DNA from: DASQHW01 sp963837155
GTDB lineage: Bacteria; Actinomycetota; Acidimicrobiia; IMCC26256; PALSA-610
Assembly: GCA_963837155.1 (NCBI GenBank)
Contig: CAWIMB010000002.1
Coordinates: 3,720,001 to 3,784,000 of the forward strand
Reading direction: 5' to 3'
DNA length: 64,000 nucleotides
Each line of letters starts with the position of its first letter. Position 1 is the first letter of the stretch. Under the pieces are notes generated by a model. The model was given only the letters and a program-made list of their open reading frames with translations. It was not told where the DNA came from and made no database searches. The position numbers and the translations under genes are program-made. This document shows positions 44,559 through 54,476 of the stretch, one piece after another.

Positions 44559-45583
44559 CTGCTCTCGTTCCGCTCGAGGTCGGCTGCGAGTGGCACAGCG
44601 ACGACGTGGGGGCGCGCTATGTCTTCGAGCTCACCGACGCGCACGTCGAGGAGCTCGACGCCGCGCTGCAGTTCGCGGAGGCGCAGTGCGACGACGTGCT
44701 CGACGTCACGCGCGAGTCCTTCCCGCTGCCGACGCTGGGCCCCGAGCTCCAGCGCATCGCCCGTGAGCTCATCAACGGTCGCGGCGTCGTGCTGCTTCGC
44801 GGCGTGCCGGTCGAGCGTTACGGCAAACAGCGGGCTTCCACGATCTATTGGGGTGTTGGGATGCACCTCGGCCGACCCTGGCCCCAGAACGCCAGGGGCC
44901 ATCTGCTCGGCGACGTCACCGATCAAGGCCGCGCGTTGAACGATCCCAATGGTCGTGGGAACGAGATCGGCGCGGTTGCGTTCCCGTTCCACTCCGATGG
45001 TTCCGACCTCGTCGGCTTGTTCTGCCTGAACGCGGGTGCCAGTGGTGGTGCGAGCCTCGTCGCGAACGCGGTCGCGATCCACAACGAGCTCGTCCGTACC
45101 GAGCCCGAGCTCGCGGCCGCGCTCTACGCGCCCTTCGCGTATGACTTTCGCGGCGAGCAACCGCCCGGCGGCAAGCCGTGGTACACGATGCCGATCTTCA
45201 GCCGGCGGGGCGACCGCCTGTTCGTTCGCTACATCCGGCCGTACATCGATGCGGCCCGTCGGCACGAAGATGCGCCCCGGCCCTCGGCAACGGCACGCGC
45301 GGCCATGGACCGCGTCGACGAGCTGTGCGCCGACCCGTCGTACCACTTGTCGATGACGATGCAGCCCGGCGACATGCAGTTCGTCAACAACTACCACGTG
45401 TTGCACGCGCGGGACGCGTACGTCGACCAGCGCGACGCGGGCAAGATCCGTCACCTGAAGCGGCTGTGGCTGGAGACCGACGTCCTCGCCGACGACGACA
45501 AACCCGAACAGTTCCGCCTCGGCCCCGGCAAGTCGAACTGGTGGTCGAGCAAGGGCCGGACCAAGAGCGAAGTCGACGTCTGA
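44555..45583 (+). CDS. TauD/TfdA-type 2OG-dependent dioxygenase
   Basis: 342 residues. GVVLLRGVPVERYGKQRAST starts the core; the iron-binding HxD is in AFPFHSDGSDLVGLFCLN, and the distal His lies in NNYHVLHARDAYVD, followed by RHLKRLWLE with the 2-oxoglutarate Arg. This matches TauD/TfdA and gamma-butyrobetaine hydroxylase-like enzymes. Its ATG overlaps the D-aminoacylase stop (ATGA), so both are translated together and probably act on the same compound, for example an N-acylated or amine-containing molecule. Substrate not assignable. Confidence 0.88.
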   Translation: MTALVPLEVGCEWHSDDVGARYVFELTDAHVEELDAALQFAEAQCDDVLDVTRESFPLPTLGPELQRIARELINGRGVVLLRGVPVERYGKQRASTIYWGVGMHLGRPWPQNARGHLLGDVTDQGRALNDPNGRGNEIGAVAFPFHSDGSDLVGLFCLNAGASGGASLVANAVAIHNELVRTEPELAAALYAPFAYDFRGEQPPGGKPWYTMPIFSRRGDRLFVRYIRPYIDAARRHEDAPRPSATARAAMDRVDELCADPSYHLSMTMQPGDMQFVNNYHVLHARDAYVDQRDAGKIRHLKRLWLETDVLADDDKPEQFRLGPGKSNWWSSKGRTKSEVDV

Positions 45584-45609
45584 CGCAGGCGGGCTCGGCA
45601 CCGCGGGCG

Positions 45610-45621
45610 TACGCTGCGCCC
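45610..45621 (+). promoter_or_regulatory. Leaderless -10 box of the cyclase-STAND gene
   Basis: TACGCT (45610-45615), six bases, then the GTG at 45622. It would drive the whole downstream operon to about 53.96 kb. Confidence 0.55.
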
Positions 45622-48600
45622 GTGCAGTCCGGCGGGGGTCCGTTGCCCACTGGCGTCGTCACCTTCTTGTTGACCGACGTCGAGGCATCGACCGCGATGT
45701 GGGATCGCAATGCGGCGGCAATGTCCGAAGCGCTCAGGCTGCACGACGCAACCATCGATACCGCGGTCTCGGCCGCGAGCGGCCGAGTGTTGAAAGCGCG
45801 CGGCGAGGGCGACAGCACGTTCTCGGTCTTCACGCGTCCGACCGAAGCCGTGCGCGGCGGCGCTCGCGGCTCGGCGCGCGCTGGAGACCCAGGAGTGGCC
45901 GATCGGCTTCCGGCTCGAGGTGCGGTTCGCGATCCACATGGGCGAGGTCGAGGAACGGGACGGTGACTACTACGGCACGGCCGTGAATCGGGCCGCGCGC
46001 GTGCGCGGGCTGGCCGTCGGCGGTCAGATCCTGGTGTCGCAGGCGGTCGCCGAGGTGGTCGTCGATCATCTTCCCGACGACGCATCGCTCGCGGAGCTCG
46101 GCGAGCAACAACTCCGCGGGCTGAGCCGGCCCGAACGGATCTGCGCGGTCGTCGACGCGGGTCGGCCGATCCGGGAAGCGATCGGCGGACTCTGTCCGTA
46201 CAAAGGACTGCTCGCGTTCCAGCCCGAAGACGACGACATCTTTTTCGGCCGCGAGGCGCAAAGCGCCGACCTGCTCGGACGCTTGCTCGACCGCGGGCTG
46301 CTCGTGGTGGTCGTCGGTGCGTCGGGCAGCGGGAAATCGTCACTCGTGCGCGCGGGCGTGCTGGCGGCAATACGGCGCGGCGAGGTCCCCGGGAGCGGAT
46401 CATGGACAGTCGCAATCATGACGCCGGGCGAGAGCCCGGCGCTGCGGCTCGCAACCGAGCTCGCGACCGCGAACGCGGCGAACGGGTCGCGCGTTGTCGT
46501 CGCCGTCGACCAGATGGAAGAGCTGTTCACCGCGTGTCGCGATCCGGCCGAACGCGAACGCTTCGTCAACGCGCTCCTCGACGCGATCGCCGGCGGCAAC
46601 GGTTCGGTCATGGCGATCGGTGCACTGCGCGCCGACTTCTACGGGCACTGCGCGACGATCCCGCGTCTCGCGTCTGCACTTTCGGACGCGAACGTGTTGC
46701 TCGGCCCGATGAGCGAAAACGAGCTCCGGCGCGCGATCGAGGCGCCGGCCGAGGTCGCGGGTCTGCATCTCGAGCCCGGGCTCGTCGACGTCATCCTGCG
46801 CGACCTCGCACGCGAGCCCGGGTCGTTGCCGTTGCTCTCGCACGCGCTGTTGGAGACGTGGCACCGCCGGACCGGGCGCACGATGACGCTGGCCGGGTAT
46901 CACGACTCGGGTGGCGTGCGCGGCGCGATCGCACACACGGCCGAAGCGGTATGGACCGAGGCGCTGAGCGACGCGGAACGACCGATCGCGCGCCGCATCT
47001 TTCTGCGGCTCACCGAGCTTGGCGAAGGCACCGAGGACACCCGCCGGCGCGTGAGCCACAGTGAGCTCACGTCGGGGGCGAATCCCGATGAGGTCGACGA
47101 CGTGCTGCGCCTGCTCGCGGACCGCCGGTTGATCACCGTCGACGACGACACAGTGGAAGTCGCGCACGAGGCGCTGATTCGCGAGTGGCCGCGGTTGCGA
47201 ACGTGGCTCGACGACGATCGTGAGGGTCTCCGCACCCACCGGCACCTCACCCACGCCGCAGAGGACTGGAACGGCCTCGGACGCGACCCCGGCGAGCTGT
47301 ACCGCGGCCAGCGCCTGCAGGCGACGCGCGACTGGCTGGCGCGTGACTCGGCGGCGCAGCTCAACGAGCTCGAGACCGCGTTCGTGGAAGCGAGCGAAGC
47401 ACAAGAACGCGCCGCGGTCGCCGAGGAGGAGGACCGGATCGCGGCGCGTGAGCGGGCCAATCGCCGGCTGCGTGTGCTCCTCGCCGCGGCCGCGATCGCG
47501 CTCGTGGTCGCGCTGGTTGCCGGTGCGATCGCCCTGTCGCAGCGCAGGAATGCCGACCGGCAAGCGCGTCGGGCGCGCGCAACATCGGTGTCGGCAGAAG
47601 TGGATCGAGCCGTCGCCGAAGTACCCCGCCTGCTCGAGCGCGACCGCAGCCTTGCGTTGTTGCTCGCAGTGCAGGCCCAGCGCATCCGCCCGGACGCAGC
47701 GACGAAGGGCGCGCTTTTTGGCGGCCTTGTCGCTGAGCCAAGACTGCGCGCAACGCTCACGGGCGGCCATGGCGCCGTCTCATGGCTCGCACCGTTTCCC
47801 GACGGCACGCGTGTGGTCACGCTCGGTCGCGAAGGCGCCGACATCTGGGATCTCACCGCGCGCAAGAAGGTCGGCGCGTTCGCCGTGCCGCCGCAAGCGG
47901 CCGGGATCGCGGTGAGTCCGGACGGATCGCTCATCGCGGCCGGGAGCAGCACGGGCGCGGTCGGGTTCTGGGACGCGCGCACGTTGCAGCCCATCGGCGC
48001 GGCGATCGACGCGGGAGCCCCGGTCACCGCCGTGGCGTTCGTCTCCGGGGGAAGGCGGCTCGCGGTGGCGGTGGGCGCGATCGAGAGCACACAGGGACCC
48101 ACGCCCAAGACCACCGCACGGTTGTGGGACGTCGACACCCGCCGCGGGCTTGGGATCGCACTCGGCGGCCACGCGCAGTCGGTCAATATCTTCGCGGTGA
48201 GCCCCGACGGCCGGCTCCTCGCGGCCGGAGACAACCAAGGGCGCGTGGTGTTCCACGATCCGTCCGACGGCCACGCGCTCGGTCGACCACTGCAACTCGG
48301 CGGCGGCGAGGGCGTCAATGACCTCGCGTTCTCTCCCAACGGACGCTGGTTGGGAGTCGGGAGCTTCATACGAGGTGGCATCGGACGCGGGCACGCCTTT
48401 GACGTCGCGACGCGTGATCAAGTCGCCCAAGTCGGCGAGGCGAGCCTCGTGACTGTTGCGTTCACAGGCGACAACAAGCAGTTCGTCACTTCGGGCGAAA
48501 ATGCCGACGTCTGGAACACGGCCGACTGGCAAGCAGCCACGACCCGGCCGATCACGACCCAACACGGCCCGCCGCGTGTTATCAGCACCGACGCCGGACT

Positions 48601-49684
48601 CGTGTTCAGCGGCTTCGACGGCACCGTGACCATCTGGGATCCGAACGGACTGCCGACGATCGCGCGCGTCCTCGAGGGTGCCGCACCGATGGGCGGCACC
48701 TTCAGCCCCGATGGGGAATGGCTCGCGATCACCAGTAGCGACGACACGATGGCGTTGTACGGTGCGCGCGATCTCAGCCGGGTGCGCGCGCTCTCGATCA
48801 GCCGCGCGGGAACCCGCGGCCCCCTCGATGCAACGACGCCGATTGCGTTCAGCCCCGATTCGCGCGTCCTTGCTATCGGTGATCGATTCGGCAACGTGCA
48901 GCTCTTTGACAGCAGCACACAACGGAAAATCGGGCCGGCGATCAAGACCTTCGACACTCCGGTCGTGGTGCTGGCCTTCTCTCCCGACGGTCGTTCGCTC
49001 GCGGTGACGAGCAACGGGGATACGGTCAACGGAGGACACGTGATCGACATCGCGTCCCGGCGCGTGCACTCGCTCGTTCCCGCCGTCCCGTACGCGCTGG
49101 CTGCGACCTTCCGCGCCGACGGCAAGGAGCTCGTGGTCACCCTCGGCATCGGCGGTGGGGCGCGCTATCCGGTTTCGGGCGGCGAGATCGGGCGCGGCAC
49201 GCTCCTGAATGTGACCGGTGCTGCGCCGGAAACTGCGGCGTTCAGCCCCGACGGCAAGCTCCTGGGCATCGGCAGGATTGACGGCACCGTATCGTTCCTC
49301 GACGCCAAGACCCTGGAGCAGGTCGGTAGCTCGGTACCGGTGTCGTCGGGTCTGCTCGCCACCATGGTGTGGAGCGCCGACGGCAGGCTGGTGATCGTGC
49401 AGGATGTGGACTCCAACAATCACCTCGTCGACGTCGCTCAGCGGGCGCGCATCGGCGAACCACTGCCCGGTCTAGGACCGGCGCGGTTCGGACTCGGTGG
49501 CTTCGCGCCTGACGGACGCACCATGGTGCTGCCGGGACCGCGCGGCACGACCGTCTGGGACCTCGACGTGAGTTCGTGGCCCGCCAAAGCCTGCACGATC
49601 GCCGGGCGCGACCTCACCCAGACCGAATGGAACACGTACTTCTCGTCGAGCGGCGCGTACCGCTCCACCTGCAGCGGCGCCTGA
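45622..49684 (+). CDS. Class III nucleotide cyclase fused to nSTAND ATPase and WD40 propeller, one frame break
   Basis: About 1354 residues. A cyclase domain (about 8-175) has TFLLTDVEASTAMWD with the first metal Asp, GRVLKARGEGDSTFSVF with substrate Lys and second Asp, and YYGTAVNRAARV with the Asn and Arg of active class III cyclases. The frame changes near 45875 inside it. Then PYKGLLAFQPEDDDIFFGRE leads into an nSTAND ATPase: Walker A VVGASGSGKSSLVRAG, Walker B VVVAVDQMEELF, then VAHEALIREWPRLRTWL. A membrane helix (VLLAAAAIALVVALVAGAIA) precedes a WD40-type propeller (FAVSPDGRLLAAGDNQG, AFSPDGRSLAV). The MBL gene starts two bases after the stop. Confidence 0.88.
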
Positions 49685-49686
49685 CC

Positions 49687-50961
49687 GTGCCGAGCGAGTA
49701 CGTGCGCAACCAGCCGGACTTCTTCGCGGTCGGGCCCGCCTCGGCGCCGGCCGCGATCGACGTAGGTGCCGGCGTCTGGTGCTCGCCCGGGATGTCGTCG
49801 ACGTACCTCATCACGACCAACGATGGGCGCGTCGTCGTCAACACGGGCATGTGGTTCGAAGCCCGTGTGCACAAGCGCAACTACGACGCGGTGACAACCG
49901 TGCCGACGCGCTACATCATCCTCACGCAGAGCCACACCGACCACATCGGCGGTGTTGATCTCTTCCGGGAAGACGGCACGGAGCTCGTCGCCCAGGCGAA
50001 CATCGCGACGTGCCAGGCCGACGACGTACGAATTCATGGGCTGCGCATCCGGCGCTCGCTTCCTTTCTTCGCCGAAGTCATGGGTCAACCCGACTATGTA
50101 CGCGGCGACGAGGTGTCGTTGCCTCCTCTCGCGAAACCTGCGCACCCCGACATCAGCTTCGACGACCGGTACGAGCTCGCGCCCGGCGGCCGGCGCATTG
50201 GGCTGCTCAGCGTGCCGGGCGGCGAGACGATCGATTCGCTCATCATCTGGCTGCCGGACGACCGCGTCGCGTTGGCCGGCAACATGTTCTCCGCTCTGTT
50301 CGGACACTTCCCCAACCTCGTAACGCTCCGGGGCGATCGCATGCGCAGCGCGCCCGCCTTCGTCGACTCGGTCCAGCGCGTCATCGACCTCGAGCCGGAA
50401 GTGCTGCTGCTCGGCCATCACGGACCGGTGCGCGGCGCTGCGGTCATCCGGTCTGAATGTGAACGGATCCGCGACGCGGTGCAGTACGTGCACGACGCCA
50501 CCATCGACGCGATGAACGACGGGCGCGACGTGTGGACGGCGATGCGCGAGATCCGTGTGCCCGAGGCGTTCGATCTCGGCGAGGCCTACGGCCGCGTCGA
50601 CTGGAGCGTGCGCGCGATCTGGGAGACGTATGCGGGCTGGTATCACCAGCACTCCACGCTCGACCTGTTTGGCGCAGCACCCGAGCTCGGCGCGAGCGAG
50701 ATCGTCGAGCTCGCCGGCGGCGAGGACGAGGTCGCGCAGCGCGCGCTCGCATTGTCCGCGAGCGAGCCGCTCGCCGCGGTTCGTCTGTGCGAGCTCGTCC
50801 TCGCGGTGGACAGCGGACACCGCGCGACGCTCGAGGCGTACCGGGCCGCGCACGAGCAGCTGCTGAAGGAGCACGGGGGCGCGAACTTCTGGCTCACGAA
50901 GTGGCTCGAGGGCGAGGTACGGAGCGCAACGAACCGGCTCGAACGCCTCGGCCCGTCGTGA
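49687..50961 (+). CDS. MBL-fold alkyl/aryl-sulfatase-like hydrolase
   Basis: 424 residues. The metallo-beta-lactamase core has IILTQSHTDHIGGVDLF (an HxxDH zinc site with the first His replaced in QSHTDH), LSVPGGETIDSLIIW and LLLGHHGPVRG. A helical region with IWETYAGWYHQHSTLDLFG and AYRAAHEQLLKEHGGANFWL corresponds to the dimerisation domain of SdsA1/Yjcs-type alkylsulfatases. These hydrolyse alkyl sulfate esters. GTG at 49687 starts VPSEYVRNQ, two bases after the cyclase-STAND stop. The stop overlaps the sulfotransferase start, pairing possible removal and addition of sulfate. Confidence 0.82.
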   Translation: MPSEYVRNQPDFFAVGPASAPAAIDVGAGVWCSPGMSSTYLITTNDGRVVVNTGMWFEARVHKRNYDAVTTVPTRYIILTQSHTDHIGGVDLFREDGTELVAQANIATCQADDVRIHGLRIRRSLPFFAEVMGQPDYVRGDEVSLPPLAKPAHPDISFDDRYELAPGGRRIGLLSVPGGETIDSLIIWLPDDRVALAGNMFSALFGHFPNLVTLRGDRMRSAPAFVDSVQRVIDLEPEVLLLGHHGPVRGAAVIRSECERIRDAVQYVHDATIDAMNDGRDVWTAMREIRVPEAFDLGEAYGRVDWSVRAIWETYAGWYHQHSTLDLFGAAPELGASEIVELAGGEDEVAQRALALSASEPLAAVRLCELVLAVDSGHRATLEAYRAAHEQLLKEHGGANFWLTKWLEGEVRSATNRLERLGPS

Positions 50962-52212
50962 GTACCGCGCTCCGGATCGACGACCTGCGCAATCCGGTCC
51001 TCGACTCGGTGCAGCGCGCCGCGCTCGACTACGTCGCGTCGCTCGACATCCGCTTCGATGCGGACGCGATGCTCACCACCGCGCGCGACCGCGCCGGCTG
51101 CGAAGACTTCGGGGATGCCGGCTTCCGTCCGCGACTCGACACGGCGATCGCGGCGATCGAGGAAGACTCGGGCCTCGGGCCGCTCGGCCGGCTCGCCGTC
51201 CACCAGCGCACGGTCCGTTTGTTGACCTCCCGGCTGCTCGTCGAAGACCTCGTACACCGGCGGCCGGAGATCCTCGAGATCGAATTGCGCCGCGCCGATC
51301 ATCGTCATCGGCTTGCCGCGTTCAGGCACGACCCATCTCGTCAACCTCATCGCTGCCGACACACGGTTGCGGTCGTTGCCGTACTGGGAGAGCCTCGAAC
51401 CCTGTCCCCGTCCCGGCGACGGGCCTGCGCACGACGGCGTCGACCCGCGTTTCACGCGCTGTCAACGCGATTACGACGCGCAGATAAACATGGTGCCCCT
51501 CCTTCGTGCGATGCACCACCAGTATCCGACGGCAATCGAGGAAGAGATCGAGCTCCAGGACCTCGACTTCTCCTCGTACACGCTCGAATGGCTCGCCCGG
51601 GTCCCGAGCTGGCGCGACTTCTACCTCACGCTCGATCAGCACGAGCACTACGCGTACCTGAAGAAGGTCTTGCAGGTCTGCACGTTCCTCCGGGGACCGA
51701 ACCGCTGGGTGCTGAAGTCGCCCCAACACCTCGAACAGATTCCAGCGCTGCTGGCAACATTCCCCGATGCGACGTTCGCGATCACGCATCGCGACCCGGT
51801 GTCGGTGATCACGTCTGCGATCACGATGCTCGCGTACGGCGACCGCATGCGCCGAATCTCCATCGAACCCGAAGCGCTCGCCGCCTATTGGGTCGACCGG
51901 GTCGATCGGCTGCTGCGCGCGTGCGTACGCGACCGCGACCTGCTCCCCGCCGATCGGACCATCGACGTGCTGTTCCACGAGTTCATGGTCGACGACGTCG
52001 CGATGGTCGAGCGGATCTACGAACGCAGCGACCTCGCGATGACCGCCGATGCGCGCCGGCGACTGGACGCGTTCATGGCCGACAACCCACGCGGCAAGCA
52101 CGGCCGCCTCGCCTACGACCTCCATGCTGACTTCGGCCTCGATCCCGCCGATGTACGCGAGCGGTTCGTCGACTACTTCGCCCGGTTCCCCGTCGCCGTG
52201 GAGGACGAATGA
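50958..52212 (+). CDS. PAPS-type sulfotransferase, frameshifted
   Basis: About 417 residues. The 5'-phosphosulfate loop is PIIVIGLPRSGTTHLVNLIA; NRWVLKSPQHLEQIPALLAT and FAITHRDPVSVITSAITMLA carry the 3'-phosphate-binding region. This is the sulfotransferase_3 type common in actinobacteria and algae. An N-terminal 110-residue helical part (FGDAGFRPRLDTAIAAIEED, LTSRLLVEDLVHRRPEIL) is usual in this type. The frame changes near 51290, just before the P-loop. GTG start at 50958 overlaps the MBL stop by four bases, and the end overlaps the Gfo/Idh gene by four. Acceptor unknown. Confidence 0.85.
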
Positions 52213-53219
52213 GCGACGTCGTTCACACCGCGATCGTCGGTTGTGGTGCGATCGCCCAGTGGCACATCGACGCGATCGACCGCGCGCACGTGCCGATCGT
52301 CGTCACCGCGGCGATCGATCCCGCGCCGCAGCACGCCCAGCGCATCGCGGACCGAACCGGGGCCACGGCGTACGCCTCCCTTGCCGACGCGCTTCCCGCG
52401 CGTGGCTTCGACGCCGCGATCATCGCCGTCCCCCACCACCTGCATGAACCTGTGGCGATCGCAGCGCTCGACGCCGGCCTGCATGTGTTGCTCGAGAAGC
52501 CGCTCGCCCCGACGCTCGACGCGTGCGACCGCATCCTCGCGGCGGCGCGGGCGGCCGGAACCGTTTTCATGGTCGCCGAGAACGCGCAGTACTGGCCGGA
52601 GGTGCTGACCGTGCGCGACCTTGTGCGTGACGGGACGATCGGCGATGTCGTCACCGCGTCCGCCACGACGTTCTTTCCCGCGCTCGACGAGTTCTACGGT
52701 GGAGATCGCCCCTGGCGCATGGACCGAAGCGCGGCCGGCGGCGGCGTCGTCATCGACACGGGTTCGCACTGGCTGCGTCCGCTGCGCGTGTGGCTGGGTG
52801 AGGTCGACGAGGTCGTCGCCGCACTCGGCCATCCGTATCCCGGAATGGAGGGTGAATCGCTGTGTCGCGCGTTGCTGCGCTTCGCATCGGGCATCGTGGC
52901 CACCTTCGACGCGCTCATCACCTCCGGTGCGATCGCCAACCGGCCGCTGTTCACGGTGACCGGTACCCGGGGCGAGCTGACCGTCGAAGGGTCGGGCTGG
53001 GTGAAGCTGTGGGACGGCCAGGATTGGAAGGGCCGGAAGGTCGGCGAACGGGGCGGCTACCTGCGTTCGTACGAGCACGAGCTCGCCGACTTCGCGAACG
53101 CCGTGCTGCACGGCGCAGCACCCGCGGCGACCGCCGAGTATGCGCTCGGCGAACTGCGGCTCGCGCTCGCGATGTATCGCTCTGCGGAAACGAAACGCTG
53201 GGAGAACGTGTGGGAGTGA
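52209..53219 (+). CDS. Gfo/Idh/MocA-family oxidoreductase
   Basis: 336 residues. The NAD(P) Rossmann motif is TAIVGCGAIAQWHIDAI; AAIIAVPHHLHEPVAIAALD, then HVLLEKPLAPTLDACDRIL with the EKP Lys motif, and MVAENAQYWPEV follow. The C-terminal alpha/beta domain includes VIDTGSHWLRPLRVWLG with the conserved Asp/His. Such enzymes oxidise or reduce sugars, inositols or similar polyols. Translationally coupled at both ends: four-base overlap with the sulfotransferase and ten-base overlap with the SDR. Confidence 0.9.
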   Translation: MSDVVHTAIVGCGAIAQWHIDAIDRAHVPIVVTAAIDPAPQHAQRIADRTGATAYASLADALPARGFDAAIIAVPHHLHEPVAIAALDAGLHVLLEKPLAPTLDACDRILAAARAAGTVFMVAENAQYWPEVLTVRDLVRDGTIGDVVTASATTFFPALDEFYGGDRPWRMDRSAAGGGVVIDTGSHWLRPLRVWLGEVDEVVAALGHPYPGMEGESLCRALLRFASGIVATFDALITSGAIANRPLFTVTGTRGELTVEGSGWVKLWDGQDWKGRKVGERGGYLRSYEHELADFANAVLHGAAPAATAEYALGELRLALAMYRSAETKRWENVWE

Positions 53220-53956
53220 CCTTCGATTTCGCCGGCGCGCACGTGCTCGTGACCGGCGGCACCGCCGGCATCGGACATGCGGTCGCGCGCGCGTTCCACG
53301 ACGCGGGCGCGACCGTGACGATCACCGGACGGCGCGGGGCGACGACCGACTACGACACCGACCTTGCGCCGTTCGCCTACCGGACGTGTCGCATGAGCCA
53401 ACCGGCCGACATCGAAGAGCTCGCGCGCGGTCTCGACCGGCTCGACGTGCTCGTGAACAACGCGGGCGAGAACCTTCCGGGCGGCCGCGACGAGTGGGAA
53501 CCCGAGGTGTTCGAAGAGGTAGTGGCCATCAATCTGTTCGGCGCGTTCCGGTTGGCTCGGGCCACCAAGGATCTGCTCGCCGCGAGCGTGCTCGCCGGCG
53601 GCGCGAGCGTGGTGAACATGGGTTCGATGTCGTCGTTCTTCGGCATCGAGTTCGTGCCCGGATACGGTGCCGCGAAGGCCGGCGTCGTGCAGCTCACGAA
53701 GACCCTCGCGGTCGCGTGGGCGACGCGTGGGATTCGTGTCAACGCGGTCGCACCCGGCGTCGTCGAGACGAACATGACGGCGCCGATGATGCCGTACGGC
53801 GAACTGACCGGACCGTTGCTGGCGCGGACCCCGCTCGGACGATTCGCGACGCCGGGCGAAATCGCACCGGCGGTGCTGTTTCTCGCAAGCCCGGCGGCTG
53901 CATACGTCACTGGTCAGACACTCGCCGTCGACGGCGGATTCTCGATCGCCGGCTGA
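53210..53956 (+). CDS. SDR family oxidoreductase (3-oxoacyl reductase-like)
   Basis: 248 residues. VLVTGGTAGIGHAVARAFHD is the cofactor motif, LDVLVNNAGEN the NNAG, SVVNMGSMSSFFG the catalytic Ser strand and GYGAAKAGVVQLTK the YxxxK. VTGQTLAVDGGFSIAG is the usual C-terminus of FabG-like enzymes. Starts at GTG 53210 (or 53216) inside the 3' end of the Gfo/Idh gene. It closes the operon that begins with the cyclase-STAND gene and converges on a VOC gene after 21 bases. Confidence 0.88.
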   Translation: MGVTFDFAGAHVLVTGGTAGIGHAVARAFHDAGATVTITGRRGATTDYDTDLAPFAYRTCRMSQPADIEELARGLDRLDVLVNNAGENLPGGRDEWEPEVFEEVVAINLFGAFRLARATKDLLAASVLAGGASVVNMGSMSSFFGIEFVPGYGAAKAGVVQLTKTLAVAWATRGIRVNAVAPGVVETNMTAPMMPYGELTGPLLARTPLGRFATPGEIAPAVLFLASPAAAYVTGQTLAVDGGFSIAG

Positions 53957-53977
53957 CCGCGGAGACCGCCGCAAAAG

Positions 53978-54466
53978 TTACCGCCAGGGCATGATCGACA
54001 TCATCATTGCGTCGGGATCCTCGACGACCTCGGTGTAGAGGCCGAGTGCGTCGAACGTGTCGAGGTAGCCGAACTGCAAGCTGCCGAACTGGCCGCCCAT
54101 CACCTTCGGGAACCCAGATGCGCCGGCGAGCGCGACGACGGCCTCGAGGTTGTCGACGAGGAACCCGAGATGATGGGCACCGGGGCCGTTGGACGCGAGG
54201 AACTCGGTGTGGAGCCCCTCCCCGCGTACCGGTTCGATCACTTCGATCTGGATGTTGCCGCTGCGCGCAAAGCCCAACGCCAGCGCACACGACGCGCGCG
54301 CGCCGCGCAGCTCGTAGTCGAGATCGGTGGCCGGGAGGTTGACGAATTCGCTACAACCGAGCGTCTCCCGCATCGATCGTTCCGCGGCCGCCAGGTCCGC
54401 GACCACGAACGCGTTCTGGAAGAGGCCGTCGCCGATGCGACCGAGCACATCACCGATTGCAGACAT
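53978..54466 (-). CDS. VOC (glyoxalase/bleomycin-resistance) fold protein
   Basis: 162 residues. FQNAFVVADLAAAERSMRE is the first beta-alpha unit, IQIEVIEPVRGEGLHTEFLA the central strand and GAHHLGFLVDNLEAVVALA the start of the second module, with His and Glu positions typical of metal-binding VOC enzymes. LGLYTEVVEDP ends the fold. Could be an epimerase, dioxygenase or resistance protein. ATG at 54466; the upstream propeller gene ends 11 bases before it, so cotranscription is likely. Confidence 0.82.
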   Translation of the reverse strand: MSAIGDVLGRIGDGLFQNAFVVADLAAAERSMRETLGCSEFVNLPATDLDYELRGARASCALALGFARSGNIQIEVIEPVRGEGLHTEFLASNGPGAHHLGFLVDNLEAVVALAGASGFPKVMGGQFGSLQFGYLDTFDALGLYTEVVEDPDAMMMSIMPWR

Positions 54467-54476
54467 CGTTTTCGTG

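Noticed and set aside
46900..49423. Two long minus-strand open frames opposite the STAND-WD40 gene
   Set aside because: Serine/arginine-rich composition typical of antisense frames in GC-rich DNA; no start or domain.
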